Shown here piece after piece: positions 10,047 through 16,554 of a DNA stretch of 64,000 bases. The translations under genes were made by a program, and so were the position numbers. Within the stretch, counting starts at the first letter, position 1, and each line of letters starts with the position of its first letter. This DNA comes from Streptomyces wedmorensis. Its GTDB lineage: Bacteria > Actinomycetota > Actinomycetes > Streptomycetales > Streptomycetaceae. The stretch is from assembly GCF_000716445.1 (NCBI RefSeq), contig NZ_JNWK01000002.1:191324-255323 (forward strand), given 5' to 3'. Below the pieces are notes generated by a model. The model was not told the origin of the DNA and did no database searches. It saw only the letters and a program-made list of their open reading frames with translations.

Positions 10047-10240
10047 GGCCGAGGGCCGAGACGGTCCCGCCCGGCGCCCGGGAAGGTCCGGCCGAGGGCC
10101 GAGACGGTCCCGCCTAGGGCCCGGGAAGGTCCGGCCGAGGGGCGAGACGGTCCGGGCGAGTGCCGAGACGGTCCGGCCCCCGGTCGCGCCGCCGGCCGGT
10201 CGAAGGTCGAGACGAGGTGGCCGAGGACTGAGACGCCGGA
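10047..10240. repeat. Degenerate tandem repeat, 43-bp period
   Basis: The 237-bp spacer between the MmyB regulator and the cytidine-deaminase-like gene is built of repeats. A 25-bp block starting GGCCGAGGGCCGAGACGG occurs at 10047-10071 and again, identical, at 10090-10114; a shorter version starts at 10133 (same 43-bp step) and a diverged one near 10156. The words GAGACGGTCC and GGGAAGGTCC recur between them, and echoes (GTCGAGACGAGG, ACTGAGACGCC) reach about 10240. No coding potential or CRISPR character. Confidence 0.8.
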
Positions 10241-10274
10241 CGGCCGGGCGTGGGCCCCGACCTATGCTCGGGGC

Positions 10275-10637
10275 ATGACACTCAGCAGCGAGCACGGCGA
10301 CCTCGGCGCCGAGGACCTCAAGATCATCACCTTGGCGCGGAGCGCCCGCGCCCGCAACGGCGTGCCCGAGGGCGCGGCCGTGCGCGACGAGACGGGCCGG
10401 ACGTACGTCGCCGGCACCGTGGAGCTGGAGTCGCTCAAGCTGAGCGCGCTGCGGACCGCGGTGGCCATGGCCGTGGCCAGCGGCGCCCAGTCCCTGGAGG
10501 CGGCGGCCGTCGTGTCGAACGCCGAGGCCGCCTCGGACGAGGACCGCGCCGCCGTACGGGACCTCGGCGGCCCCGGGACCCCCGTCCTGCTCGCCGGCCC
10601 CGACGGGCGGCTGCGCACCGCTGTCACCGCCGGCTAG
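10275..10637 (+). CDS. Cytidine-deaminase-like protein lacking the zinc and catalytic residues
   Basis: 120-aa protein whose whole length follows the cytidine deaminase fold: GAAVRDETGRTYVAGTVEL matches the substrate strand and loop, SALRTAVAMAVASGA matches the first active-site helix, AAAVVS the next strand, PVLLAGPDG the last. However the zinc/catalytic motif C/H-A-E-R reads S57-A58-L59-R60 and the PCxxCR motif reads A87-S88-D89-E90-D91-R92, and there is no cysteine in the protein. It cannot be a zinc deaminase of the known type. A related small protein sits between the CNNM gene and era in other actinobacteria (from memory, Rv2365c next to Rv2364c era in M. tuberculosis), so it is conserved rather than decaying. 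Function unknown; ligand binding or a role near Era/ribosome assembly are inferences. Confidence 0.8.
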   Translation: MTLSSEHGDLGAEDLKIITLARSARARNGVPEGAAVRDETGRTYVAGTVELESLKLSALRTAVAMAVASGAQSLEAAAVVSNAEAASDEDRAAVRDLGGPGTPVLLAGPDGRLRTAVTAG

Positions 10638-10700
10638 GTCCTGCCCCTCGGATCGTGCCGGGCTCGCGGCGCCTGGTCGCACGGCGCCCCCGAGGCATCG

Positions 10701-10726
10701 AGGACCCGGCCGCCCGCCGGGTCCTT
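10701..10726 (+). terminator. Rho-independent-type hairpin after the CDA-like gene
   Basis: AGGACCCGGC (10701-10710) pairs with GCCGGGTCCT (10716-10725) around a 5-base loop, followed by a short T-containing tract. Located 64 bases after the stop of the CDA-like gene. Confidence 0.7.
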
Positions 10727-10878
10727 GCGCGTTTGTGAAGGATCACCGCAACTTCTCTTGCCTTCCCCGGTCGTCTGCGCATCAATGGCATCGGTTCGCC
10801 TGACGGACCGTCGGATGTTCGCCAATCACGCAGTGCCCGCACCCCTGCGTTCTTCATCGGAAGGGGTACGAACTCGCC

Positions 10879-11358
10879 ATGAGAAGCAGAAGCACCTTAG
10901 GGACCGTCGCGGTCGTCAGCGGGGCGCTGGCGGCCGCCGGACTCGCCTTCGCGCCGACGGCCGGCGCCGTCGCTCCGGGCAGCGCCACGGCGACGTACGA
11001 CTGCGGCAGCTGGGGCGGTGGCAGTGCCACCCTCACGGCCACGCAGAGCGGCACCGCCGCGACCATCACCGTCACCTCGGCCGTCACGACACCGATCCCG
11101 GTCGGTGCCGATACGATCAACGCCACGCTGACGATGGCCAAGGGCGGCGGCGGCACCCGGGTCTTCACCGGCAAGAAGAACCCGGCGCTCGGTGCCGGGC
11201 AGTCCGTCGTCATCGGCCCGCTGAGCGGGACCGTGGCCTCGGGCGACAGCCTCAACTCGTACTTCGCGGGGGTCGCCCTCAAGATGGTGATCTTCGGGGT
11301 CACGGTGAACTGTGACGCGCTGACGTCGCAGTCGCCCGGCCCGTTCGTCTTCAGCTGA
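10879..11358 (+). CDS. Secreted protein, related to the N-terminal domain of the adjacent WxL-like protein
   Basis: 159-aa protein with a clear Sec signal peptide (MRSRSTLGTVAVVSGALAAAGLAFAPTAGA, cleavage near residue 30). The mature part is a threonine/alanine-rich beta-type domain bracketed by two cysteines (YDC near the start, VNCDAL near the end), probably a disulphide. It resembles the first mature domain of the 443-aa protein downstream: both have an early and a late cysteine, a central TG-K-KNP element, and a following SGTV/TGTF strand. The family is not named with confidence (a DUF6801-like domain is one possibility). A hairpin terminator follows the stop. Confidence 0.75.
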   Translation: MRSRSTLGTVAVVSGALAAAGLAFAPTAGAVAPGSATATYDCGSWGGGSATLTATQSGTAATITVTSAVTTPIPVGADTINATLTMAKGGGGTRVFTGKKNPALGAGQSVVIGPLSGTVASGDSLNSYFAGVALKMVIFGVTVNCDALTSQSPGPFVFS

Positions 11359-11373
11359 GCCCTCTCCACAAAG

Positions 11374-11402
11374 GACCGGTGTCGCCTTCGGTGGCACCGG
11401 TC
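11374..11402 (+). terminator. Hairpin terminator after the 159-aa secreted protein
   Basis: GACCGGTGTCGCC (11374-11386) and GGTGGCACCGGTC (11390-11402) pair over 13 positions in RNA, with two G-U pairs and a 3-base loop. It separates the 159-aa gene from the WxL/DUF916 operon. Confidence 0.65.
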
Positions 11403-11466
11403 TCTGTCGTGTCCGCACCACCGTTGAGCTGGGGAAACGTCTCCCGTTCGTCGATCTTGACATTAT

Positions 11467-11481
11467 CTGATGGGTCATCAG
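11467..11481. promoter_or_regulatory. Palindrome CTGATG-N3-CATCAG in the WxL operon promoter region
   Basis: Perfect 6-bp arms around GGT, 83 bp before the ATG at 11564 and directly after a TTGACA-like word (11456-11461). The same palindrome with spacer GGG occurs at 61239-61253 in front of the sortase-linked surface protein. Probably an operator or activator site shared by the two loci. Confidence 0.5.
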
Positions 11482-11505
11482 TCAATGGGTCCCGATCCCA
11501 TTGAC
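11481..11505. promoter_or_regulatory. Second palindrome GTCAATGGG-N7-CCCATTGAC
   Basis: Perfect 9-bp arms at 11481-11489 and 11497-11505, abutting the CTGATG palindrome. It lies 58 bp upstream of the start codon, where it could act as an operator or form an RNA hairpin in the leader. Confidence 0.45.
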
Positions 11506-11563
11506 TTCTCTCCGCCCGCAGCCGTCAATGGCGCCCACTCATCCCTCAGGAGGGGGCACACCC

Positions 11564-12895
11564 ATGGCACTCAACCGATCCCGGGCGGCGGCCCGAAGAC
11601 GGCGTTGGACCGCCGTCCTCGGCGCCACCGCCCTCGCGGTCGGCGGCGGCGCGCTCGCCGCCCCGGCGGGCGCGACGACCACCTCGCAGTCGGTGGAATT
11701 CCCGACCCGCTGCGTCCCGCCGCCCATCGCCGGCATCCCGCCGATCGAGGGCGTCACCACCGCCGAGATCACGGTCGACAAGCCCAGCCCCAAGGTCGGC
11801 GAGACCGTGACCGTGACCTACACGGTCACCAAGCCCGCCGCGTCCAACCCCGTCGACCTCGCTCTCCCGGCCGACATCATGACGCCCAGCGGCAAGGTGG
11901 TCCTCGGCGGCGCCCAGACCGGCCAGGTCACCGTCACCGGCCCCAAGAAGAACCCGCCGGTCCCCGGCAAGGGCTCCTTCCCGGCCTTCTCCATGACGGG
12001 CACCTTCACGGCCACCGCGGCGGGCTCGATCACGCTCTCGCCCGGCGACTACAACATCCACACCAGCTACCTCATGGAGCTGGACACCCCCTGTACGGTG
12101 CTCAACCCGCCCGCCCCGGTCTCCGAGACGGTCGTCGCGAGCCCCGTCACCAACCCCAACACGCGCACGCTCCAGCTCGACAGCGCGTCCGGGGACCCCG
12201 GCGTCCGGGTGACCGTCAGCGGCTCCAAGTTCACCCCGCTCGCCGAGGTCACCGTCGTGGGCCGGGCCGGCGGGGCGGAGACCGCCGACCGGATGACGGT
12301 CACGACCGACGCCGAGGGCGGCTTCGCCGCGCGCCTGAAGGTCAACGACCCGGCGACCACCGGGATCGTGGCGTACGAGGGCGCGGCCTGGGACCCGGAG
12401 AAGGGCGCCGGACCCGCCGCGTACAAGGTCATCGTCCCGGCACCGCCGAACAGCCAGACGATCACGGCGGCCGTCACCGCGGGCGAACTGTCCATGACCC
12501 AGGCCGGGGACGCCGTCCAGCTGTCCTCGGTCGACTTCGGCGCGGGCGGCGCGGCCACCGGCGCCCTGCAGACGGTGACCGTCAAGGACTTCCGCGGCGG
12601 CCCCGCGGGCTGGTCCCTGACCGGCAAGGTCACCGACTTCAGCGGGCCCGGCGGAGCCATCGGCGCCGGGAACCTCAGCTGGACGCCGGCCTGCACCGCC
12701 AAGGCCGGCAGCCCCAGCGCCTGCTCGGCCGGCTCGGCCGGGCCGGTCGGCAGCGGGGGCGCGACCCTCGCCTCCACCCCGAACGGCACCCTCACAGGCG
12801 GTGAGTTCACCGTCGACGCGGGACTCTCCCTCGACGTCCCGGCGTTCACCGCGCCCGGCTCGTACGCGGGCGTCCTCACGCTGACGCTGTCCTGA
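11564..12895 (+). CDS. Secreted WxL-like cell-surface protein
   Basis: 443-aa secreted protein. Start ATG 11564 has AGGAGGGGG at 11549-11557; a twin-arginine-rich N-region (RAAARRRRW) and hydrophobic core form a signal peptide ending near AAPAGA. The mature region has a first beta domain with two cysteines (about 40-185), a second Ig-like segment with a VTVSGSKFTPLAEVTV strand pattern (about 190-300), and a C-terminal domain (about 310-443) that follows the WxL pattern: VKDFRGGPAGWSLTG with the first W-x-L, then GAGNLSW, a long glycine-rich stretch, SLDVP, and a final YAGVLTLTLS. The second W of the family consensus is leucine here. WxL domains bind peptidoglycan non-covalently in Firmicutes; the adjacent DUF916 protein is the expected partner. 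Confidence 0.75.
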   Translation: MALNRSRAAARRRRWTAVLGATALAVGGGALAAPAGATTTSQSVEFPTRCVPPPIAGIPPIEGVTTAEITVDKPSPKVGETVTVTYTVTKPAASNPVDLALPADIMTPSGKVVLGGAQTGQVTVTGPKKNPPVPGKGSFPAFSMTGTFTATAAGSITLSPGDYNIHTSYLMELDTPCTVLNPPAPVSETVVASPVTNPNTRTLQLDSASGDPGVRVTVSGSKFTPLAEVTVVGRAGGAETADRMTVTTDAEGGFAARLKVNDPATTGIVAYEGAAWDPEKGAGPAAYKVIVPAPPNSQTITAAVTAGELSMTQAGDAVQLSSVDFGAGGAATGALQTVTVKDFRGGPAGWSLTGKVTDFSGPGGAIGAGNLSWTPACTAKAGSPSACSAGSAGPVGSGGATLASTPNGTLTGGEFTVDAGLSLDVPAFTAPGSYAGVLTLTLS

Positions 12896-12964
12896 CCACC
12901 CGCGGGCCGGGCGCGCACCCGGCCGGCCCGCTCCGTCTCCGCACCCCCGGGGGGTTCCGCACCC

Positions 12965-13912
12965 GTGCGCACCAAGCCGTACGTCCTCCTCCTGAGCACC
13001 CTCCTCGCGCTGCTCGCCCTCGCACCGAGCGCGGAGGCCGCCGAGAACGGCGAGTGGGCCGTCTACCCGGCCGCCGCCCGGCTCGGCAGCCGCCCCTACT
13101 TCTTCCTCTCCGCCGACCCCGGCAGCACCCTCACCGACCGGGTCACCGTCACCAACAAGACCGCCGCCCCGCTCACCTTCCGGCTGTACGGCGCCGACGC
13201 CTACAACACGGACCGGGACGGCGGCTTCGCCGTCCGCACCCAGGCGGAGCGGCAGACCGGCGCCGGCGCCTGGATCAAGCCCGAGCGGACCCGGGTCACC
13301 GTCCCGCCGCGCTCCGCCGTCACCGTGGCGTACACGCTCGCCGTCCCCGCCGACGCGGACCCCGGCGACCACCCCGGAGCCCTCGTCGCGCTCGACGAGC
13401 GGGTCAGCCCCGGCGGGAAGGGCACCGTCGCCGTCGGCGTGCAGCGGGCGGTCGCCGCCCGCCTCTACCTCCGGGTCAACGGGCCGACCGTCCCCGCGCT
13501 CGCCGTCGAGGACGTCACCCTCGACCAGGACCGGCCGCTCGTCCCCGGCACCCGCACGAGCAGCGCCGTCGTCTCCTACACCCTGCACAACCGGGGCAAC
13601 GTCACCCTCAACCCCAAGGTCGCCCTCAAGGCCCGCGGCCTCTTCGGCCGCACCCTCCTCGACCGCGACCTGGCCGAGGTGCCCGCCGAGCTGCTGCCCC
13701 GCCAGAAGATCCGGCTCACCGAGCGCTGGACCGGCTCCCCGCAGTTCGACTGGGGCGACATCACCCTCACGGCGACCGCGAAGGACGTGAAGGAGACCGG
13801 CGCGGTGTCCTTCCTCGCCCTGCCCTGGCTCGCCGCCGCGGTCCTCGTCACGGGCGCCGCGGCCGGCCTCCTCGGCCTGCGGATACGGCGCCGCCGGGCA
13901 CTGAGTGCGTGA
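12965..13912 (+). CDS. DUF916 (WxL partner) membrane-anchored protein
   Basis: 315-aa protein with a Sec signal peptide (LLLSTLLALLALAPSAEA), an immunoglobulin-like DUF916 region (about 25-270; motifs WAVYPA, FFLSADPGSTLTDRVTVTNKT, VTVPPRSAVTVAYTL, LGVQR-like VAVGVQRAVAARLYLRV), one C-terminal transmembrane helix (about 280-302) and a basic tail RIRRRR. GTG start at 12965, 69 bp after the WxL-like gene, same operon. In Firmicutes DUF916 proteins pair with WxL proteins to bind peptidoglycan and host matrix; here the pair probably attaches the WxL-like protein at the membrane face. Confidence 0.8.
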   Translation: MRTKPYVLLLSTLLALLALAPSAEAAENGEWAVYPAAARLGSRPYFFLSADPGSTLTDRVTVTNKTAAPLTFRLYGADAYNTDRDGGFAVRTQAERQTGAGAWIKPERTRVTVPPRSAVTVAYTLAVPADADPGDHPGALVALDERVSPGGKGTVAVGVQRAVAARLYLRVNGPTVPALAVEDVTLDQDRPLVPGTRTSSAVVSYTLHNRGNVTLNPKVALKARGLFGRTLLDRDLAEVPAELLPRQKIRLTERWTGSPQFDWGDITLTATAKDVKETGAVSFLALPWLAAAVLVTGAAAGLLGLRIRRRRALSA

Positions 13913-13942
13913 CGCGGGCGCTCATCGGGGACAATGGCCCCC

Positions 13943-14884
13943 ATGAGCGCTCGCAACCAAGAAACCGAAGCCGTCCACCGGGCCGGCTTCGCCTGCTTCG
14001 TCGGCCGCCCCAACGCGGGCAAGTCCACCCTCACGAACGCTCTGGTCGGCCAGAAGGTGGCCATCACCTCGAACCGGCCGCAGACCACCCGGCACACCGT
14101 CCGCGGCATCGTGCACCGCCCGGACGCGCAGCTGATCCTGGTCGACACCCCCGGCCTCCACAAGCCGCGCACCCTCCTCGGCGAGCGGCTCAACGACGTC
14201 GTCCGCACCACCTGGGCCGAGGTCGACGTGATCGGCTTCTGCCTGCCCGCCGACCAGAAGCTCGGCCCCGGCGACAAGTTCATCGTCAAGGAACTCGCCG
14301 CGATCAAGAAGACCCCGAAGGTCGCGATCATCACCAAGACAGACCTGGTCGACTCCAAGACGCTCGCCGAGCAGCTGATCGCCGTCGACCAGCTCGGCAA
14401 GGAGCTGGGCTTCGAGTGGCAGCAGATCGTCCCGGTCTCGGCCGTCGGCGACAAGCAGGTCCAGCTCGTCGCCGACCTGCTCATCCCGCTCCTCCCGGAG
14501 TCCCCGCCGCTCTACCCGGAGGGCGACCTCACGGACGAGCCGGAGCAGGTCATGGTCGCGGAGCTGATCCGCGAGGCCGCGCTCGAAGGCGTACGGGACG
14601 AGCTGCCGCACTCGATCGCGGTGGTCGTCGAGGAGATGATCCCGCGGGAGAACCGCCCCGCGGACCGGCCGCTGCTCGACATCCACGCCAACGTGTACAT
14701 CGAGCGCCCCAGCCAGAAGGGCATCATCATCGGCCCCAAGGGCAGCCGCCTCAAGGAGGTCGGCATGAAGTCCCGCAAGCACATCGAGGCGCTCCTCGGC
14801 ACCCCGGTCTTCCTCGACCTCCACGTGAAGGTCGCGAAGGACTGGCAGCGCGACCCCAAGCAGCTGCGCAAGCTGGGCTTCTAG
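13943..14884 (+). CDS. era: GTPase Era
   Basis: 313-aa essential GTPase that binds 16S rRNA near its 3' end and assists 30S assembly. G1 is GRPNAGKS (21-28), G2 lies in SNRPQTTRHT, G3 is DTPG (in LVDTPGLHKP), G4 is TKTD, and the C-terminal KH domain (about 215-300) contains GPKGSRLKEVG. The ATG at 13943 (MSARNQE) is preferred; an in-frame ATG nine bases upstream gives MAPMSARNQE. It probably works with YbeY, encoded 8 kb upstream, in rRNA maturation. Confidence 0.95.
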   Translation: MSARNQETEAVHRAGFACFVGRPNAGKSTLTNALVGQKVAITSNRPQTTRHTVRGIVHRPDAQLILVDTPGLHKPRTLLGERLNDVVRTTWAEVDVIGFCLPADQKLGPGDKFIVKELAAIKKTPKVAIITKTDLVDSKTLAEQLIAVDQLGKELGFEWQQIVPVSAVGDKQVQLVADLLIPLLPESPPLYPEGDLTDEPEQVMVAELIREAALEGVRDELPHSIAVVVEEMIPRENRPADRPLLDIHANVYIERPSQKGIIIGPKGSRLKEVGMKSRKHIEALLGTPVFLDLHVKVAKDWQRDPKQLRKLGF

Positions 14885-14941
14885 CCCGGCTTCCGGAAAC
14901 CGTCCTAGGCAGCCTCCGGGGGCGCGTGTCAGCATGGCGCC

Positions 14942-16279
14942 GTGACAGAGATCGTCAAGGGGGGAAACCTGCCGGTCCCCGGGCAGGCGTGGCGGGTCGC
15001 GGTCGTCCGGCGGGCCGCCGGTGACGGGGTGCCGGAGGTCGACGCCTCGGCCCTGCTGCTCGACGCCTCGGGCAGGGTCAGGGGCGACGGCGACCTGGTC
15101 TTCTACAACCAGCCCGCGCACGCGTCCGGCGCGGTGCGCCTGAGCGGGCAGGTGCGGGACGAGGAGCAGCGGGTCGCCGACTGGCTGGAGATCGACACCG
15201 CGCTCGTGGAGCCCGCCGTCCAGCGCATCGTGATCACCGCGTCCAGCGAGGACGGGACGTTCGGCCAGGTGCCGGGCCTCCACATCCGGACGGTCAGCGC
15301 CGCCACCGGCGAGCAGCTCGCGCTGTACGAGGTCGACGACGCGAGCACCGAGACGGCGTTCGTCCTCGGCGAGTTCTACCGGCGCGACGGGGCGTGGAAG
15401 TTCCGCGCCGTGGGCCAGGGGTGGGACTCCGGCCTCGTCGGCCTCGCAGAGGACTTCGGCATCGTGGGCAGGGACCCGGATCCCGCCCCCGACGACGATC
15501 CCGCGCACGACGACGAGCCCGCCCCGGCCGACGAGCCCGTCTCCGGCGACGCCGCTCCGGAGGCCATCCCCGAGGAGCTCCTCGCCAAGGTGAGGGAGGC
15601 CGAGGCCGGGGCCGCCTCCGTACGGACAACGCCGCGGGTCCCCGTACAGCGACCCCCGCGGACCGGTCCGCGGTCGGACGCCGAGCTCTTCGGACAGGAC
15701 TTCCCGGAGTTCGTCCGCAGTGGCGAGGGCAAGGCCGACATCACCGTCGACGTGCCGATCCCGGCCGGATACGTCATCGTCGAGGCGACCCGGAAGGGCG
15801 ACAGTTTCTTCAACGTGCGCAGCATCGACGAGAAGGACGAAGGCGGCGGCACACTGCTCGCGAACACGACCCTCGAGGACTACGAGGGCCGCCGGTGCAT
15901 GCACCACGACGGCAAGGCCCCGCTGCGCCTGCGCGTGAGCACCTCCGACGCCTCGTGGACGATCGCCGTCCGGCCGGTGAGCACCCTGGAGGTCCTCGAC
16001 GGCTCCGCCAAGGGGCGGGGCTCCGACGTGCTGCTCCACACGGGCCCCGCCGGCCTGCTCACCTCCCAGCTCCACTCGAGGCTGGGCCATGAGTGGATCT
16101 GCGTGGAGGGCTACGAGCCGGACGGCCGCCGCCACCTGCTCGCCAACGAGGCGGGCAGGATCATCCGGGACACGCGTCCCCTGCCCGAGGGGCCTCTGCT
16201 CGTGCAGCTCACCAGCGCCGACACCCATTGGTCCCTGAAGGTCAGGCAGAACAGGTTCTGGCGCCGCGCCTCCCGCTAG
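14942..16279 (+). CDS. TerD-domain protein with a duplicated C-terminal beta domain
   Basis: 445-aa cytoplasmic protein. Residues 1-180 form a TerD (tellurite/chemical stress) domain: VKGGNLPVPG at the start, LVFYNQPAHASGAVRLSG with the acidic loop after it, and FVLGEFYRRDGAWKFRAVGQGW. An acidic linker (about 180-245, rich in D, P and A) leads to two related beta-sandwich units (about 255-345 and 350-440) that share a LLAN element and a final W-x(I/L)-x-V strand (DASWTIAVRP; THWSLKVRQ). GTG start at 14942. TerD domains bind calcium in characterised members; the C-terminal role is unknown. Confidence 0.8.
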   Translation: MTEIVKGGNLPVPGQAWRVAVVRRAAGDGVPEVDASALLLDASGRVRGDGDLVFYNQPAHASGAVRLSGQVRDEEQRVADWLEIDTALVEPAVQRIVITASSEDGTFGQVPGLHIRTVSAATGEQLALYEVDDASTETAFVLGEFYRRDGAWKFRAVGQGWDSGLVGLAEDFGIVGRDPDPAPDDDPAHDDEPAPADEPVSGDAAPEAIPEELLAKVREAEAGAASVRTTPRVPVQRPPRTGPRSDAELFGQDFPEFVRSGEGKADITVDVPIPAGYVIVEATRKGDSFFNVRSIDEKDEGGGTLLANTTLEDYEGRRCMHHDGKAPLRLRVSTSDASWTIAVRPVSTLEVLDGSAKGRGSDVLLHTGPAGLLTSQLHSRLGHEWICVEGYEPDGRRHLLANEAGRIIRDTRPLPEGPLLVQLTSADTHWSLKVRQNRFWRRASR

Positions 16280-16282
16280 CGG

Positions 16283-16534
16283 TTACGCGCCTTCCTTGAG
16301 GACCCTCGTGACGAGGGTCCTCTGCGCGTCCGTGAGCCTGGGGTCGCAGCAGCGGACCGTGCGGCCGTCGACGGTGATCTCGTACGAGAAGCCGTCCGGC
16401 ACGCCCCGGACGTCGCCGTCACCGTCGGCGAGGACGGTGGCGGCCAGGGCCTCCAGTTCGGGGTCCGTGACCGCCACCTCCGCCGACCGCTCGATGCCCG
16501 CGAAACCGCCCGTGCGTCGCACTCGAATCCGCAT
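16283..16534 (-). CDS. Emfourin-type inhibitor of the adjacent M4 protease
   Basis: 83-aa protein matching the emfourin (protealysin inhibitor) family: MRIRVRRTGGFAGIERSAEV at the start, a middle EITVDG strand, and a helical C-terminus LTDAQRTLVTRVLKEG. Characterised emfourins bind and block protealysin-like M4 proteases encoded next to them. It follows the M4 gene by 20 bases on the same strand. Its last codons contain a perfect hairpin (16298-16322), so the terminator is inside the coding sequence. The family assignment rests on the RTGGFAG motif and context. Confidence 0.8.
   Translation of the reverse strand: MRIRVRRTGGFAGIERSAEVAVTDPELEALAATVLADGDGDVRGVPDGFSYEITVDGRTVRCCDPRLTDAQRTLVTRVLKEGA
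16298..16322. terminator. Perfect hairpin inside the emfourin 3' end
   Basis: GAGGACCCTCGT (16298-16309) and ACGAGGGTCCTC (16311-16322) are perfect complements around one base. The hairpin lies between the convergent TerD gene and the emfourin gene and probably terminates both, while still encoding the last emfourin residues. Confidence 0.6.
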
Positions 16535-16554
16535 GGCCCCTGTCTACCAGCCGG

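Noticed and set aside
10047..10240. CRISPR array
   Set aside because: Repeats decay quickly, spacers share words with the repeats, and no cas genes are nearby.
7491..10682. Very long reverse-strand open frame across the exporter/regulator region
   Set aside because: It overlaps the real exporter in another frame, is arginine/proline-rich and shows no domain; a typical high-GC shadow.
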